Shown here piece by piece: positions 8,566 to 17,635 of a stretch of 64,000 nucleotides of DNA. The DNA comes from Thermoplasma acidophilum DSM 1728 (GTDB taxonomy: Archaea > Thermoplasmatota > Thermoplasmata > Thermoplasmatales > Thermoplasmataceae): NCBI RefSeq assembly GCF_000195915.1, contig NC_002578.1, positions 620,001 through 684,000 on the forward strand, in the 5' to 3' direction. The position numbers were made by a program, and so were the translations under genes. Position 1 is the first letter of the stretch, and each line of letters begins with the position of its first letter. The notes under the pieces were generated by a model that was not told where the DNA came from, did no database searches, and saw only the letters and a list, made by a program, of their open reading frames with translations.

Positions 8566-9930
8566 ATGAGCACCGAACATGAGTTCGGATATGATATCGA
8601 TAAATACAGCAAAGCAAACAAGGAAATAGACATCGAAAACGACAAGCACCCATCATCCATGTTCTACATATGGTTTGCTTCTAACCTGACCGTTGGAGAC
8701 TTTGCGGTTGGTTTTATTCCTGTGTATCTTGGGTTGCCTATACTTTACTCCATCGTTGCAATAGCGGTTGGGACCATTGCAGGTGGCATAATGCTTGCTT
8801 ATATGAGCCAGCTGGGCGCAGTCTACAGGGTACCACAGATGTACATGGGGCGTGCCCCATTTGGTACAGTAGGGGGGTCTCTATTATCCATCCTGCAATG
8901 GGGAAATACCGCAGGCTGGTTGACCGTGAACGTGATTCTGGCATCACTGGCCATTTATCAAATGGTGAAAATACCGTATTATGCCATAGTGCTTCTCATT
9001 GTTGCTATAGTCGCGCTAACTGCTCTTGTTGGGTACAGAGCTATAAGGATCCTTGAGAGATCCATGTCATATGTCCTTGGATTGCTATTTGTTTTTCTTG
9101 TCCTGTTTCTTATCCATTCCCATGCATCTATATCGTACCAGTATGTGGATTCGTTTAGCATTCCCGCAGCCTTCGGTATAACATTCGCTTCAGCATTCTC
9201 CTATATAATGTCTTGGGGACCTTATGCAGCGGACTATTCCAGGCATGTATCATCAAGCAAGCCTTCAAAATCGATCTTCTATTACACACTCCTGGGTTCA
9301 GTGATTGCCTCTGTATTTGCGGAGATTGTGGGACTCATGGTTTCGGCAGCCTCAGGAAATCCTTCCGGGTCTCCGGCAGCAGATCTGGCAAATGTCATGA
9401 ACAAATATGCGGTTATAGGGCTAATAGCCCTGTTTCTGGGTGGGATATCGGCAAATGCAATAAACCTCTATTCTAATTCTCTTGCTTTCCTCTCAATAGG
9501 CTTTAAGGCCCATAGATGGGTTGCAATAGCGGTGGCTTCAGTTTTTTCGCTTTTACTTGGCATAATAGGCTTCTTCCGGTTTTATGGCTTCTATGAGACA
9601 TTCCTATTCATACTTGATTATTGGATTACGCCATGGATAGGCATAATGATAGCACACTTCTTCATATTGAAGAGATTGAGACATCAGGAGTTCGAAGATC
9701 TGCCAAAGATAGTGAAACCGGGAATATATGCATACATCATTTCCATTGCCGTATCGATACCGTTTATGTCCCCTGCGGGAATAATAAATATGCCACTAGC
9801 TTCAATGCTGCATGGAGTCGATATAAGCTATTTCGTTTCGTTTTTCTCAGCGATGATAATTTACCTCTATCTGTCCCGAAAATTGGATGACCGCAATCAT
9901 GGAGAAAAGACTCGCAAAGAGATCAGCTGA
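8566..9930 (+). CDS. NCS1-family nucleobase/cation symporter (cytosine/purine permease type)
   Basis: The protein has about twelve membrane segments and NCS1-family features: the N-terminal 'SSMFYIWFASNLTVGDFAVG', a glycine-rich first-helix region, and 'FSYIMSWGPYAADYSRHV' in the middle, the usual substrate-region motif. These transporters take up nucleobases or related compounds (cytosine, purines, allantoin, thiamine) with H+ or Na+. The substrate cannot be told from sequence. I choose the ATG at 8566 over an upstream TTG because of the TATA-like box. The dUTPase gene follows on the same strand, a loose pyrimidine link. Confidence 0.85.
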   Translation: MSTEHEFGYDIDKYSKANKEIDIENDKHPSSMFYIWFASNLTVGDFAVGFIPVYLGLPILYSIVAIAVGTIAGGIMLAYMSQLGAVYRVPQMYMGRAPFGTVGGSLLSILQWGNTAGWLTVNVILASLAIYQMVKIPYYAIVLLIVAIVALTALVGYRAIRILERSMSYVLGLLFVFLVLFLIHSHASISYQYVDSFSIPAAFGITFASAFSYIMSWGPYAADYSRHVSSSKPSKSIFYYTLLGSVIASVFAEIVGLMVSAASGNPSGSPAADLANVMNKYAVIGLIALFLGGISANAINLYSNSLAFLSIGFKAHRWVAIAVASVFSLLLGIIGFFRFYGFYETFLFILDYWITPWIGIMIAHFFILKRLRHQEFEDLPKIVKPGIYAYIISIAVSIPFMSPAGIINMPLASMLHGVDISYFVSFFSAMIIYLYLSRKLDDRNHGEKTRKEIS

Positions 9931-9974
9931 TATTGGCTTTCAATTCATTGCAATGTGGCGAAAACAGAATTAGA

Positions 9975-9988
9975 TTTATTTATAAATG
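9975..9988 (+). promoter_or_regulatory. TATA-like box of the dUTPase gene
   Basis: TTTATTTATAAATG lies about 25 bases before the ATG at 10006. It decides the start of the next gene in favour of a leaderless ATG over the GTG at 9955. Confidence 0.5.
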
Positions 9989-10005
9989 ATGCGATTTACC
10001 GCGGA

Positions 10006-10506
10006 ATGATACTTAACGATTCAACCATAATGAGGATGGTAAGCGATGGCCTTCTCATCTCAGAAAATTTTGATAGAGGCTGCCTTACGCCAAACGGATA
10101 CGACCTGCGAGTAGACGCCATTGATGTAGAGGGAAGACAGTATTCGGAGTTTGAAATAGGAAAGAACGTGCACTTTCTCGTATCCACCATTGAAATACTG
10201 AAGATACCAGACGACGTTGTCGGCATGATATGGACAAGGTCAAGCTTCGCTCGCAAGGGTATCTTTGGATCCTTCGGTGCCATAGATGCCGGTTATCATG
10301 GCAATCTCACCCTATCCTTCTTCAACGCCGGATCCGCGGTTAACCTTAGGAGAGGTGAAAGAATAGCACAGATAGTCTTCGTTAAGATGATTGGCAGCGC
10401 TGAGAAGCCATATCATATAAGATCCGGTAATTACCAGAATTCGCGGGGAATTGTGAAGGATCCGGTTGCAGGAAGCCAGATCGCATCAGAGGCAAAGAAA
10501 AATTAG
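10006..10506 (+). CDS. dut: Probable dUTP diphosphatase of the archaeal DCD-like type
   Basis: From the ATG at 10006 the product begins '[15 protein letters not shown]', the normal N-terminus of the dCTP deaminase/dUTPase superfamily, giving 166 residues. It has 'YDLRVD', '[12 protein letters not shown]', '[19 protein letters not shown]' and '[10 protein letters not shown]'. In dCTP deaminases the catalytic glutamate follows 'VL' or 'TL' in the fourth of these motifs; here that position is serine. The Asp of 'IDAG' is kept. This points to dUTP hydrolysis (dUTP to dUMP and PPi), which keeps uracil out of DNA, rather than deamination. A longer form from GTG at 9955 (183 residues) is possible but less likely. 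Confidence 0.8.
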
Positions 10507-10668
10507 CCATTGCAATGCTTCGCTTTCAAAGCGGATTCGATATTGGTGTATTCATTTCAAATGTAACCGGATTCAGTGTGTTTTCTAATTTTTCTTTGAA
10601 GTCTGTGCCCTTAATTTTAGTTCAAAATTGCATGGATAAAAATATAAATCATGTAATGATGGCGAGGT

Positions 10669-11166
10669 ATGGAAACCAAGAAACAATCGGAATCTGAGAC
10701 ATATGTAGAGAGGATGGTTCTGCCGGAAGACATGGATATATATGAATATCTATACGGTGGCAGGCTGATGGAATGGATAGACAACTGCGCATCCATCGTT
10801 GCGACAAAGCACTGCAGAAAAAGGACTGTAACTGGCAGTATTGATTCACTATTCTTCCTTCTTCCGATTCACCTTGGGGATATGGTCATCCTGCATGGAT
10901 ACATAAACTACACAACGAAATCTACCATGGAGATAGAAATCGATGTCATTAAGGAGGAGGGCCTAACCGGTATAAGGAGATACGCAACTAAGGCTTATCT
11001 AACATATGTTGCCATAGACTCAGATGGCAGGCCGACAGAGATACCGCAGATAGTGCCGGAAACGGATGAAGAGAAGAGAAGATACCAGGATGCTGAGAAG
11101 AGGGCGGAGGAGAGGAGAAAACGCCTGGAATCGATAAAGCAGCAGCTTGCATCGATGGTTCCTTGA
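10669..11166 (+). CDS. Acyl-CoA thioesterase, hotdog fold (ACOT/YciA type)
   Basis: This 165-residue protein has the family pattern: 'MVLPEDMDIYEYLYGGRLMEWID' with the GG turn and conserved Asp, then 'SIDSLFFLLPIHLGDMV' and 'KAYLTYVAID'. It hydrolyses acyl-CoA thioesters, probably as a hexamer. The last ~45 residues form a highly charged helix ('EKRRYQDAEKRAEERRKR') likely to be a coiled coil. The substrate is unknown. Confidence 0.85.
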   Translation: METKKQSESETYVERMVLPEDMDIYEYLYGGRLMEWIDNCASIVATKHCRKRTVTGSIDSLFFLLPIHLGDMVILHGYINYTTKSTMEIEIDVIKEEGLTGIRRYATKAYLTYVAIDSDGRPTEIPQIVPETDEEKRRYQDAEKRAEERRKRLESIKQQLASMVP

Positions 11167-11288
11167 TAAGTTCTGACAGATTTTCTCATCCCTGATTTTT
11201 ATCTCAGGGTGATCAGAATCTTGAAAAACGTTGACCTGAGACGCTCAGATTAAGAAGTTTTATATTTTTTCATGGCATTCGCCACTTA

Positions 11289-11343
11289 TACCCACCTCAT
11301 GATGAAATGGTGCTTGGTCATATCGGATCACAGTGGGTGGGTA
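11289..11343 (+). other. Long-range stem in the leader of the UPF0147 gene
   Basis: TACCCAC (11289-11295) can pair with GTGGGTA (11337-11343), closing a 55-base segment that ends a few bases before the ribosome-binding region of the next gene. A box C-like ATGATGA occurs inside, but no matching CTGA box D, so I do not call a C/D guide RNA. It may be a structured leader or an operator. Confidence 0.35.
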
Positions 11344-11358
11344 ATGGAGAAATGAGGG

Positions 11359-11625
11359 GTGGTAAGGGTGGATCAGAACCTTTTCAATGAAGTAATGTAC
11401 CTCCTGGATGAACTGTCTCAGGACATAACGGTACCGAAGAATGTCAGAAAAGTTGCCCAGGATTCAAAAGCAAAACTGTCTCAGGAAAATGAGAGCCTTG
11501 ATCTTAGATGCGCCACTGTCCTTTCCATGCTGGACGAGATGGCAAACGATCCAAACGTTCCTGCTCATGGAAGAACGGATCTTTATACAATTATAAGCAA
11601 GTTGGAGGCTCTGTCCAAGAGCTGA
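11359..11625 (+). CDS. UPF0147 family protein
   Basis: The 88-residue, entirely helical protein belongs to a conserved archaeal family (UPF0147) of unknown role. It contains two similar halves: 'ELSQDITVPKNVRKVAQDSK' and 'EMANDPNVPAHGRTDLYTI', each with an acidic residue, a proline turn and a basic helix, so it is an internal tandem repeat. The start may be the GTG at 11359 or at 11368; a GAGGGGTGG stretch overlaps the first and would serve the second as ribosome-binding site. Confidence 0.8.
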   Translation: MVRVDQNLFNEVMYLLDELSQDITVPKNVRKVAQDSKAKLSQENESLDLRCATVLSMLDEMANDPNVPAHGRTDLYTIISKLEALSKS

Positions 11626-11854
11626 ATTTTTTATGAAATTTGATGTGTTTGTTCATTAAATAATCTGCAGCCAATATGAATATATGTCAAGCTGTAGCAT
11701 ACGATCATAAAGGCTTTCTGCCTATGGATTCGATAATGTTAATTTCTGTAGCGATGATGGTATAAAAGAATTTTTCAGGCTAGCGATCAAAAAGTATATA
11801 TACATCATTATTTAAAAAAGCTAAATATTTATAGAAATATAATATTATGGTACG

Positions 11855-12217
11855 ATGAATATGGTTCTGAGCGAAGATGCTGAGAAACTAGCGAAATATC
11901 TGATGATTGCGGATATCCCAAGGAGTGTAGCATACACCCTAGTATACATGAGGGATAAGGATGAAGTTACTAGCGTAGAGATAGAGAGAGAAACCGGCCT
12001 GAGGCAGCCAGAGGTATCCATTGCGATGCAATGGTTGCGCAGGAAGGGCTGGATCACCAAACGAAATATGAAAAAGGAGGGAAAGGGAAGGCCCATACAT
12101 GGATACAGGCTGTCCAAGTCCTTCAACGAGATCCTTGAGGAGATAATTCAGGATCTCAGCAAGAAGATCAACGAGATCAATTACAACATCGAGCAGTTAA
12201 AAAATTATAGAAAATGA
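11855..12217 (+). CDS. Winged-helix transcriptional regulator
   Basis: This 120-residue protein has a clear DNA-binding winged helix: 'SVAYTLVYMRDKDEVTSVEI', recognition-helix region 'GLRQPEVSIAMQWLRRKGWI' and wing 'KEGKGRPIHGYRLS'. A C-terminal coiled-coil helix ('LSKKINEINYNIEQLKNYR') is likely for dimerisation. It resembles small archaeal regulators related to the TrmB/MarR class; the target is unknown. It is flanked on both sides by AT-rich sequence with TATA-like stretches, so it may act on its own promoter or on the adjacent glycosyltransferase gene. Confidence 0.75.
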   Translation: MNMVLSEDAEKLAKYLMIADIPRSVAYTLVYMRDKDEVTSVEIERETGLRQPEVSIAMQWLRRKGWITKRNMKKEGKGRPIHGYRLSKSFNEILEEIIQDLSKKINEINYNIEQLKNYRK

Positions 12218-12347
12218 ATTCTATAATTGGTATTCTTAATATTTATACCAATATTTTTCTGGCAATAAGCGGTTCGTCAATTCCTATGCTGACGAAATCA
12301 TTTTTTTCAGAGAAAATTAATTAATATAGAATGCGATCCTCATTTTA

Positions 12348-14345
12348 ATGAACAGAAGGATAGTGTCAGCTCTTGTGATTATTGCCTTTGCAGCCCTCAT
12401 AATACGGCTGATACCATCCATGACCAGCTATGGCTGGGGGAATGATTTCGGCATCTATTATTACATAACTCAAGACTATATAAAGTCAAGATTGCTTGTA
12501 ATAGATGTCCCTTCACAGTGGGGAACATCTGGATATGGTTCATTTCCCGTGATGTACTGGATAATATCACTCATTTACTTCATTACGGGGATAAAATGGA
12601 GCATCCTGCTCAAATTTGTACCACAGTTTTTCGGTGCGATGACGGTTGTATTCATATTCTTCATAGCAAAAGAGATAACCAGCGATGAGAGGGTAGCTCT
12701 AGTTTCTGCTGCATTTCTAGCTGTAAATCCAGTCCAGGCTTACCAGACATCAATATCATCAATACTGGTTTTCGGGCACTTCTTTGGGCTTCTGACAATA
12801 CTTTCGCTGCTCATATCACTCAGGAAAAGGTATTTCATAATTCCCACAGCGGTATTCTCAGTACTTCTCGTTATGTCTCATCAGCTCTCCACATTCATGT
12901 ATCTGCTGGAGATGATAGGCATTCTAGCCTATCTCAAGATATCCAAGGGATACCTGGAGGAAAGATACAAATACTTTCTCTATGGATTCTCCGGATTCAT
13001 GTTTGCCTACTGGCTGATAAACGTTCCAGACACAACCGGTTTCATATCAAGTGGTTCTGGTGGGCTTCCATGGTATGCGGTCATCGCTGTATACTTTGCA
13101 GTGATATACGCGTTTTTCAACATGCCTGAGAGATATGCGGAAGCGATAAGAAATTTTATCTACAAGCTGAAGCCAATGGAAAATAAGGCAACGGTACCGC
13201 TTATGGTGTCCCTTTCATTCCTGGTTCCTAGCATTGCCGTCTTTATATATCAGAAATATATTGTGAACCTCAGTGGTTATTCGTTCTTCGTGTTTATCCC
13301 CATTCTTCTCTCAGTGAGCATAGCCTCTTATGGGTACATAATAGCTTGGAAGAAGTACAGGATTATGCTTGGTATGCTATCGATCCTGTTGCTGGTTGCT
13401 ATCTATGCGGCCATCACGATGAGCCATGTTCTCCTTCCTGGGAGATTCTTCGAGTATATCTTCGAAATAGTGTCAATATACGACGGTGTAGGAATAGTCA
13501 GCTATCTCGAATCCAAAAAGCCAAAGGAAATAAAGATAGAGTACAAGATCAAATCGACTAGGCCATCTCCCGTTGTTGTCGGCCCATCATTCGGCATAAA
13601 TGCGGCAGCACCTTCCGTATATTACTATCCAATTGGAACCGGTGTTGAAGGTACGAAGTTCTGCTATCGAAAGAAGAAATACAGCGCGTCACAAATACTG
13701 ATCTCTGCGGTTATGATAGTCATAATAGCCGGATCTGCTGGTTCGGTCTATCCATTCGGGCATGTGGTTGTGCCTTCTGGGACCCAGGCTATATCGTATC
13801 AGGATTACTATGCGATAGAGTGGATAGATCTGCACGTAAACAAAAATTACAGCGTTCTTTCTGATCACAGGTTGGGACTATTAATAGAAGCCGACAACAT
13901 AAGCGATCCATTTGAGTACGCTTCGTACATATGGAATTCAACCAATTACAGTCTTATTGTGCAGCAGCTATCTGGGCACTTCACAAACCGAACATCAAAG
14001 CCGGTGGAGTTCATAATTATTGACAATTACATGTACACAGACGGCGTATGGGGATATAAAGGTGCGATCAATCCTGATACACCCCCGATAAAGTTCACGA
14101 ATGATACGTTTTTGAAATTCATGTACGAGCCGTTCGTACCGGTTTATTTCAACTATTCGTCCGATAAAAGCCAGTGGGCGCTAGTTATACAGGTTAACTG
14201 GACTTATATAGACGATCACTATCCGATAAACGTTAGCGCCCCGCCAATTATACACACATCAGTGTCTTCCAATGTGATCTCCGTTCTCGATACTATAAAT
14301 CCACAGCTCATCTCAACATACGATAGATACGATCAGAACTCCTGA
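12348..14345 (+). CDS. GT-C fold membrane glycosyltransferase
   Basis: This 665-residue protein has about 11-12 membrane segments in the first two thirds and an external C-terminal domain rich in N-glycosylation sequons (for example 'NISD', 'NSTN', 'NWTY'). The first outer loop has the acidic pattern 'YGWGNDFGIYYY', typical of GT-C transferases such as PMT and AglB relatives, which use lipid-linked sugars. It probably adds or moves sugars at the outer face of the membrane in glycoprotein or glycolipid formation. The flippase two genes downstream fits such a pathway. Donor and acceptor are unknown. Confidence 0.7.
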   Translation: MNRRIVSALVIIAFAALIIRLIPSMTSYGWGNDFGIYYYITQDYIKSRLLVIDVPSQWGTSGYGSFPVMYWIISLIYFITGIKWSILLKFVPQFFGAMTVVFIFFIAKEITSDERVALVSAAFLAVNPVQAYQTSISSILVFGHFFGLLTILSLLISLRKRYFIIPTAVFSVLLVMSHQLSTFMYLLEMIGILAYLKISKGYLEERYKYFLYGFSGFMFAYWLINVPDTTGFISSGSGGLPWYAVIAVYFAVIYAFFNMPERYAEAIRNFIYKLKPMENKATVPLMVSLSFLVPSIAVFIYQKYIVNLSGYSFFVFIPILLSVSIASYGYIIAWKKYRIMLGMLSILLLVAIYAAITMSHVLLPGRFFEYIFEIVSIYDGVGIVSYLESKKPKEIKIEYKIKSTRPSPVVVGPSFGINAAAPSVYYYPIGTGVEGTKFCYRKKKYSASQILISAVMIVIIAGSAGSVYPFGHVVVPSGTQAISYQDYYAIEWIDLHVNKNYSVLSDHRLGLLIEADNISDPFEYASYIWNSTNYSLIVQQLSGHFTNRTSKPVEFIIIDNYMYTDGVWGYKGAINPDTPPIKFTNDTFLKFMYEPFVPVYFNYSSDKSQWALVIQVNWTYIDDHYPINVSAPPIIHTSVSSNVISVLDTINPQLISTYDRYDQNS

Positions 14346-14490
14346 ACTTGAACAATAATATTTTTTCCTCTTTATCATTTTTTTTGGATGATCATCGCGA
14401 TTCGCATACTATTGATTGACTATGAATGCCATGGAAAGTATGTGTCTAGCATTCTGCAAAATAATATGTATTGTTTTGCAATAATATGGT

Positions 14491-16038
14491 ATGCCATTCG
14501 AAAATGAAAACACATATGTCAGGATGGTAGAAGCCGGCAAAGAGGATGAATTCCACAGAAAGTATGAGGAAGCGCTCAAAGAGGTGGAATCCTATTTCCA
14601 CAAGGAATATCCGAATATAATAAAGGAAGACATTGTTGAGAGCAAAAAGATAAAGGATATAAGCCCAATAGATGGCAGTGAGATAGCGACTTTCCAATTG
14701 GCATCGGATGAATCCGTTAACAAAGCCGTGGACATGCTCTATCGGTCATACAAGAACTGGTACAATATAGGATACATGAAGCGCGCCCTAACTTTCCTGA
14801 AAGCAGCAGGCATGCTCAGCGATCAGAAGTTCAAGTTCGCTGCCATACTTACGTACGAAAACGGAAAGAATAGATATGAAGCCATTGGTGATGTGGATGA
14901 AGCCATAGACTTCATGCGTTATTACGCAATCAACCTCATAGAAAATCAGGGCTTCATAAAATTAACGGGCAAAGCCTACAAGAATGAGGAATCGATGAGT
15001 GTGATGAAACCCTATGGCGTGTTTGGCGTCATATCTCCATTCAACTTCTTCTCGATCGGCGTCGGCATGAGTTCAGGCCCACTCGTCACGGGCAATGCAG
15101 TCATATTGAAGCCGAGCAGCGATATACCGCTTTCGCTGTACCTATGGGTTCGCCTGATGCACGATGCGGGCGTTCCGAAAGAGGTACTGGCCTACGTTTC
15201 AGGTTCAGGTAGCGTTGTAGGAAAGCACATAGTCGAGAACAAGAAGGTTGCGGGAATAGTATTCACAGGATCTAGGGAAGTCGGTCTAGACATCCAGAGA
15301 AGGTCTATCGACAATGGACCAAAGGTCGTCATAACAGAGATGGGAGGCAAGGATGCCATAATCGTGTCCAACAAGGCTGATCTGAACAAAGCTGTGGAAG
15401 GAGTTGCAAGAGCAGCCTTTGGATTCGCTGGCCAGAAATGCAGCGCATGCTCATTGCTCTATGTTCACAAGGACGTGTATGATGAGTTCATGAAGCGCCT
15501 CAAGGAAAGAACCGACCAGATAAAGCCAGATGACCCAAGGAAGAAGGAGACATTTCTCAACCCGGTCATAAACAAGGAGGCATACGAGAAATTCATCAAG
15601 CTGAAGCCTGAATACAACAAGGGTAAGATACTCACTGGAGGACATGAACTGAAGAGGCCTGGATTCTACGTTGAACCAACAATAGTGACGGATCTGCCCA
15701 AAGATGCCTATATTGCACGGAATGAGATCTTCCTGCCGGTGCTGAGTGTGTTCAAATGCAACAGCATACAGGAAGCCATAGAAGATATAAACAGCATGGA
15801 TTATGGGCTCACAGGAGGCATATTCACTGAAGACCCGAATGAGATACAGTACTATTTCGACAACGTAGAGGTAGGCGTTCTCTACGCAAACAGGAAGAGC
15901 GGAGGTTCCACCGGTTCAATGGTTGGTTCGCAGCCCTTCGTTGGCTGGAAACTCAGCGGTGTTTCAGGAAAGGGAACCGGTTCGTTCTACTACCTGATGC
16001 AGTTCCTGAGAGAACAGTCACAGACAATAGCACATTGA
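14491..16038 (+). CDS. Aldehyde dehydrogenase, 1-pyrroline-5-carboxylate dehydrogenase type
   Basis: This 515-residue enzyme of the ALDH superfamily has 'SPFNFFSIGVG', the cofactor region 'GNAVILKPSSD', 'VFTGSREVG', the general-base Glu in 'EMGGKDAI' and the catalytic Cys in 'FGFAGQKCSACS'. The 'GQKCSA' context and the long N-terminal arm fit 1-pyrroline-5-carboxylate dehydrogenase, which oxidises glutamate semialdehyde to glutamate in proline breakdown using NAD+ or NADP+. No proline dehydrogenase is in the window, and other ALDH substrates are possible. It is preceded by an AT-rich promoter region at leaderless spacing. Confidence 0.8.
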   Translation: MPFENENTYVRMVEAGKEDEFHRKYEEALKEVESYFHKEYPNIIKEDIVESKKIKDISPIDGSEIATFQLASDESVNKAVDMLYRSYKNWYNIGYMKRALTFLKAAGMLSDQKFKFAAILTYENGKNRYEAIGDVDEAIDFMRYYAINLIENQGFIKLTGKAYKNEESMSVMKPYGVFGVISPFNFFSIGVGMSSGPLVTGNAVILKPSSDIPLSLYLWVRLMHDAGVPKEVLAYVSGSGSVVGKHIVENKKVAGIVFTGSREVGLDIQRRSIDNGPKVVITEMGGKDAIIVSNKADLNKAVEGVARAAFGFAGQKCSACSLLYVHKDVYDEFMKRLKERTDQIKPDDPRKKETFLNPVINKEAYEKFIKLKPEYNKGKILTGGHELKRPGFYVEPTIVTDLPKDAYIARNEIFLPVLSVFKCNSIQEAIEDINSMDYGLTGGIFTEDPNEIQYYFDNVEVGVLYANRKSGGSTGSMVGSQPFVGWKLSGVSGKGTGSFYYLMQFLREQSQTIAH

Positions 16039-16081
16039 AATGATGAAATAATTTTATTCTCTTTTTTCCATACCCCTAATA

Positions 16082-17611
16082 TTGCTGAGCAGGAAGTCGC
16101 CCATAATAGTAACTGCAAATATAATCAATGCAATTGCGGGGTATCTTGGCCTTTTCTTCATAACGAGATACGTTGGCATAACAATATGGGGTTTTGTTGC
16201 GTTCGGTATGGGCTTTACCGGCATATTTTCTCTTGCAACAGAGCTAGGGTTCAGCTCAGCATACACGAAGAGCGTTTCAGAGGGCTATGATGTCCGTGAT
16301 GCAACTAGCACCTTCTTTGCAGTCAAGCTAACGCTTGCCATAATTTTCGTGATAATAACGCTGTCTGCGCTGACCATCTGGACTGACGTATTGCACAGAG
16401 GCTTCCAGAATCCAGTAGAATACTGGGTTATCATAGCGCTGATACCATATTACTTTTCAGGAACGCTCCTTTCGATACCCAGATCCTATTATTCATCAAC
16501 ATTCTCACCGTACAGGCAGATCCTACCGTCAATAGTTGAGGCCCTGTCAAGGAATGGTTTTTTCATTGCCATCGGTGTTGTTTATTACACTCACATATGG
16601 AAACTTCCCGATGCTGACATCGCAATTGTAATAGCTTCGGTATACTCCCTCACATATACTGTATATTTCCTGTTCATGATGCATCTTGGAAGGCCATGGC
16701 ATCTCCAGCGTCCGAGCGTCTCTACATTTAAATACTTCGCAGCAGTGGCAATACCTCTAGCTGCAACAAGCGGCATAGCCACGATCAACGGCAACATAGA
16801 TAAGGTAATTATACAGTTCTACTGGCATGCTGATGCCACAAGTGCCCTGTATACCTCGCAGATCCTGGGCACTGCACTTATATCATTCTCGGGTGCGATA
16901 ACGGGGTTCTTTTTGCCAATTCTTGCTAGAAGGCAAAAGAAGATAGATATGACGTATGATTCCTACGATCTGGAAAAATACGTTTCTCTCTTCATACTCC
17001 CCTTCGTCATCATCCTCGCCATATTCTCGGTCTATTTCATGAACATATTCAGTGCTGGATACAGAAAGTATTCCGAAATTCTGATTTTCGTTGCTCTAGC
17101 CAACTACATATCCATAATAACGTCACCGTTCACGTCGGCGGTTATAGCATCTGGCAAAACTTGGAACATAGCAAAGATAACGACACCATCGATAATAGCA
17201 AACATTGCTCTCAATTTTGTCTTTGTTCCCAGATCCATATTCGGATTCACTGGACTTTCGTTGGGGCCTGCCGGTACGGTATTTGCATCTTTCCTGACCG
17301 CCTCTGCTGATTATTTGATATACCGTTATCTTTACTACCGCGTGGAGGGCAGAAACGATGTGAGCATTCTTAGGCAGATAGTACCGGCTTTGGCAGAGAT
17401 CGCTGTGGGCTATGCAATAATCAGAACGATAAAGCCATATCCATTTCTTGAGCTCCTAGGATCTTCGCTCTTATTGCTTCTAGTCTTCTTCCTTGCCGCT
17501 ATAGCAATAGGAGAGATAACGGGATCTGAGATCCTTGAATTCCTGAAGAATCTGAATCCTATAAGTATACCTAAAAACATAAGAGAGGAAAGACGGGTCG
17601 ATAAAAAATGA
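16082..17611 (+). CDS. Polysaccharide flippase-like membrane protein (Wzx/MOP superfamily)
   Basis: This 509-residue protein has about fourteen membrane segments and the MOP pattern: N-terminal 'YLGLFFITRYVGITIWGFVA', 'FSLATELGFSSAYTKSVSEG', and a mid-protein 'GNIDKVIIQFY' as in O-antigen flippases. It probably moves lipid-linked glycans across the membrane and fits with the GT-C transferase upstream. The apparent start is a TTG at 16082, with no better in-frame ATG nearby. Confidence 0.8.
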   Translation: MLSRKSPIIVTANIINAIAGYLGLFFITRYVGITIWGFVAFGMGFTGIFSLATELGFSSAYTKSVSEGYDVRDATSTFFAVKLTLAIIFVIITLSALTIWTDVLHRGFQNPVEYWVIIALIPYYFSGTLLSIPRSYYSSTFSPYRQILPSIVEALSRNGFFIAIGVVYYTHIWKLPDADIAIVIASVYSLTYTVYFLFMMHLGRPWHLQRPSVSTFKYFAAVAIPLAATSGIATINGNIDKVIIQFYWHADATSALYTSQILGTALISFSGAITGFFLPILARRQKKIDMTYDSYDLEKYVSLFILPFVIILAIFSVYFMNIFSAGYRKYSEILIFVALANYISIITSPFTSAVIASGKTWNIAKITTPSIIANIALNFVFVPRSIFGFTGLSLGPAGTVFASFLTASADYLIYRYLYYRVEGRNDVSILRQIVPALAEIAVGYAIIRTIKPYPFLELLGSSLLLLLVFFLAAIAIGEITGSEILEFLKNLNPISIPKNIREERRVDKK

Positions 17612-17635
17612 GTATTCTTGAAATTAAGATCGGAA

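Noticed and set aside
11289-11343. C/D box guide RNA
   Set aside because: Box C-like ATGATGA is present, but no CTGA box D at the right place and no C'/D' pair.
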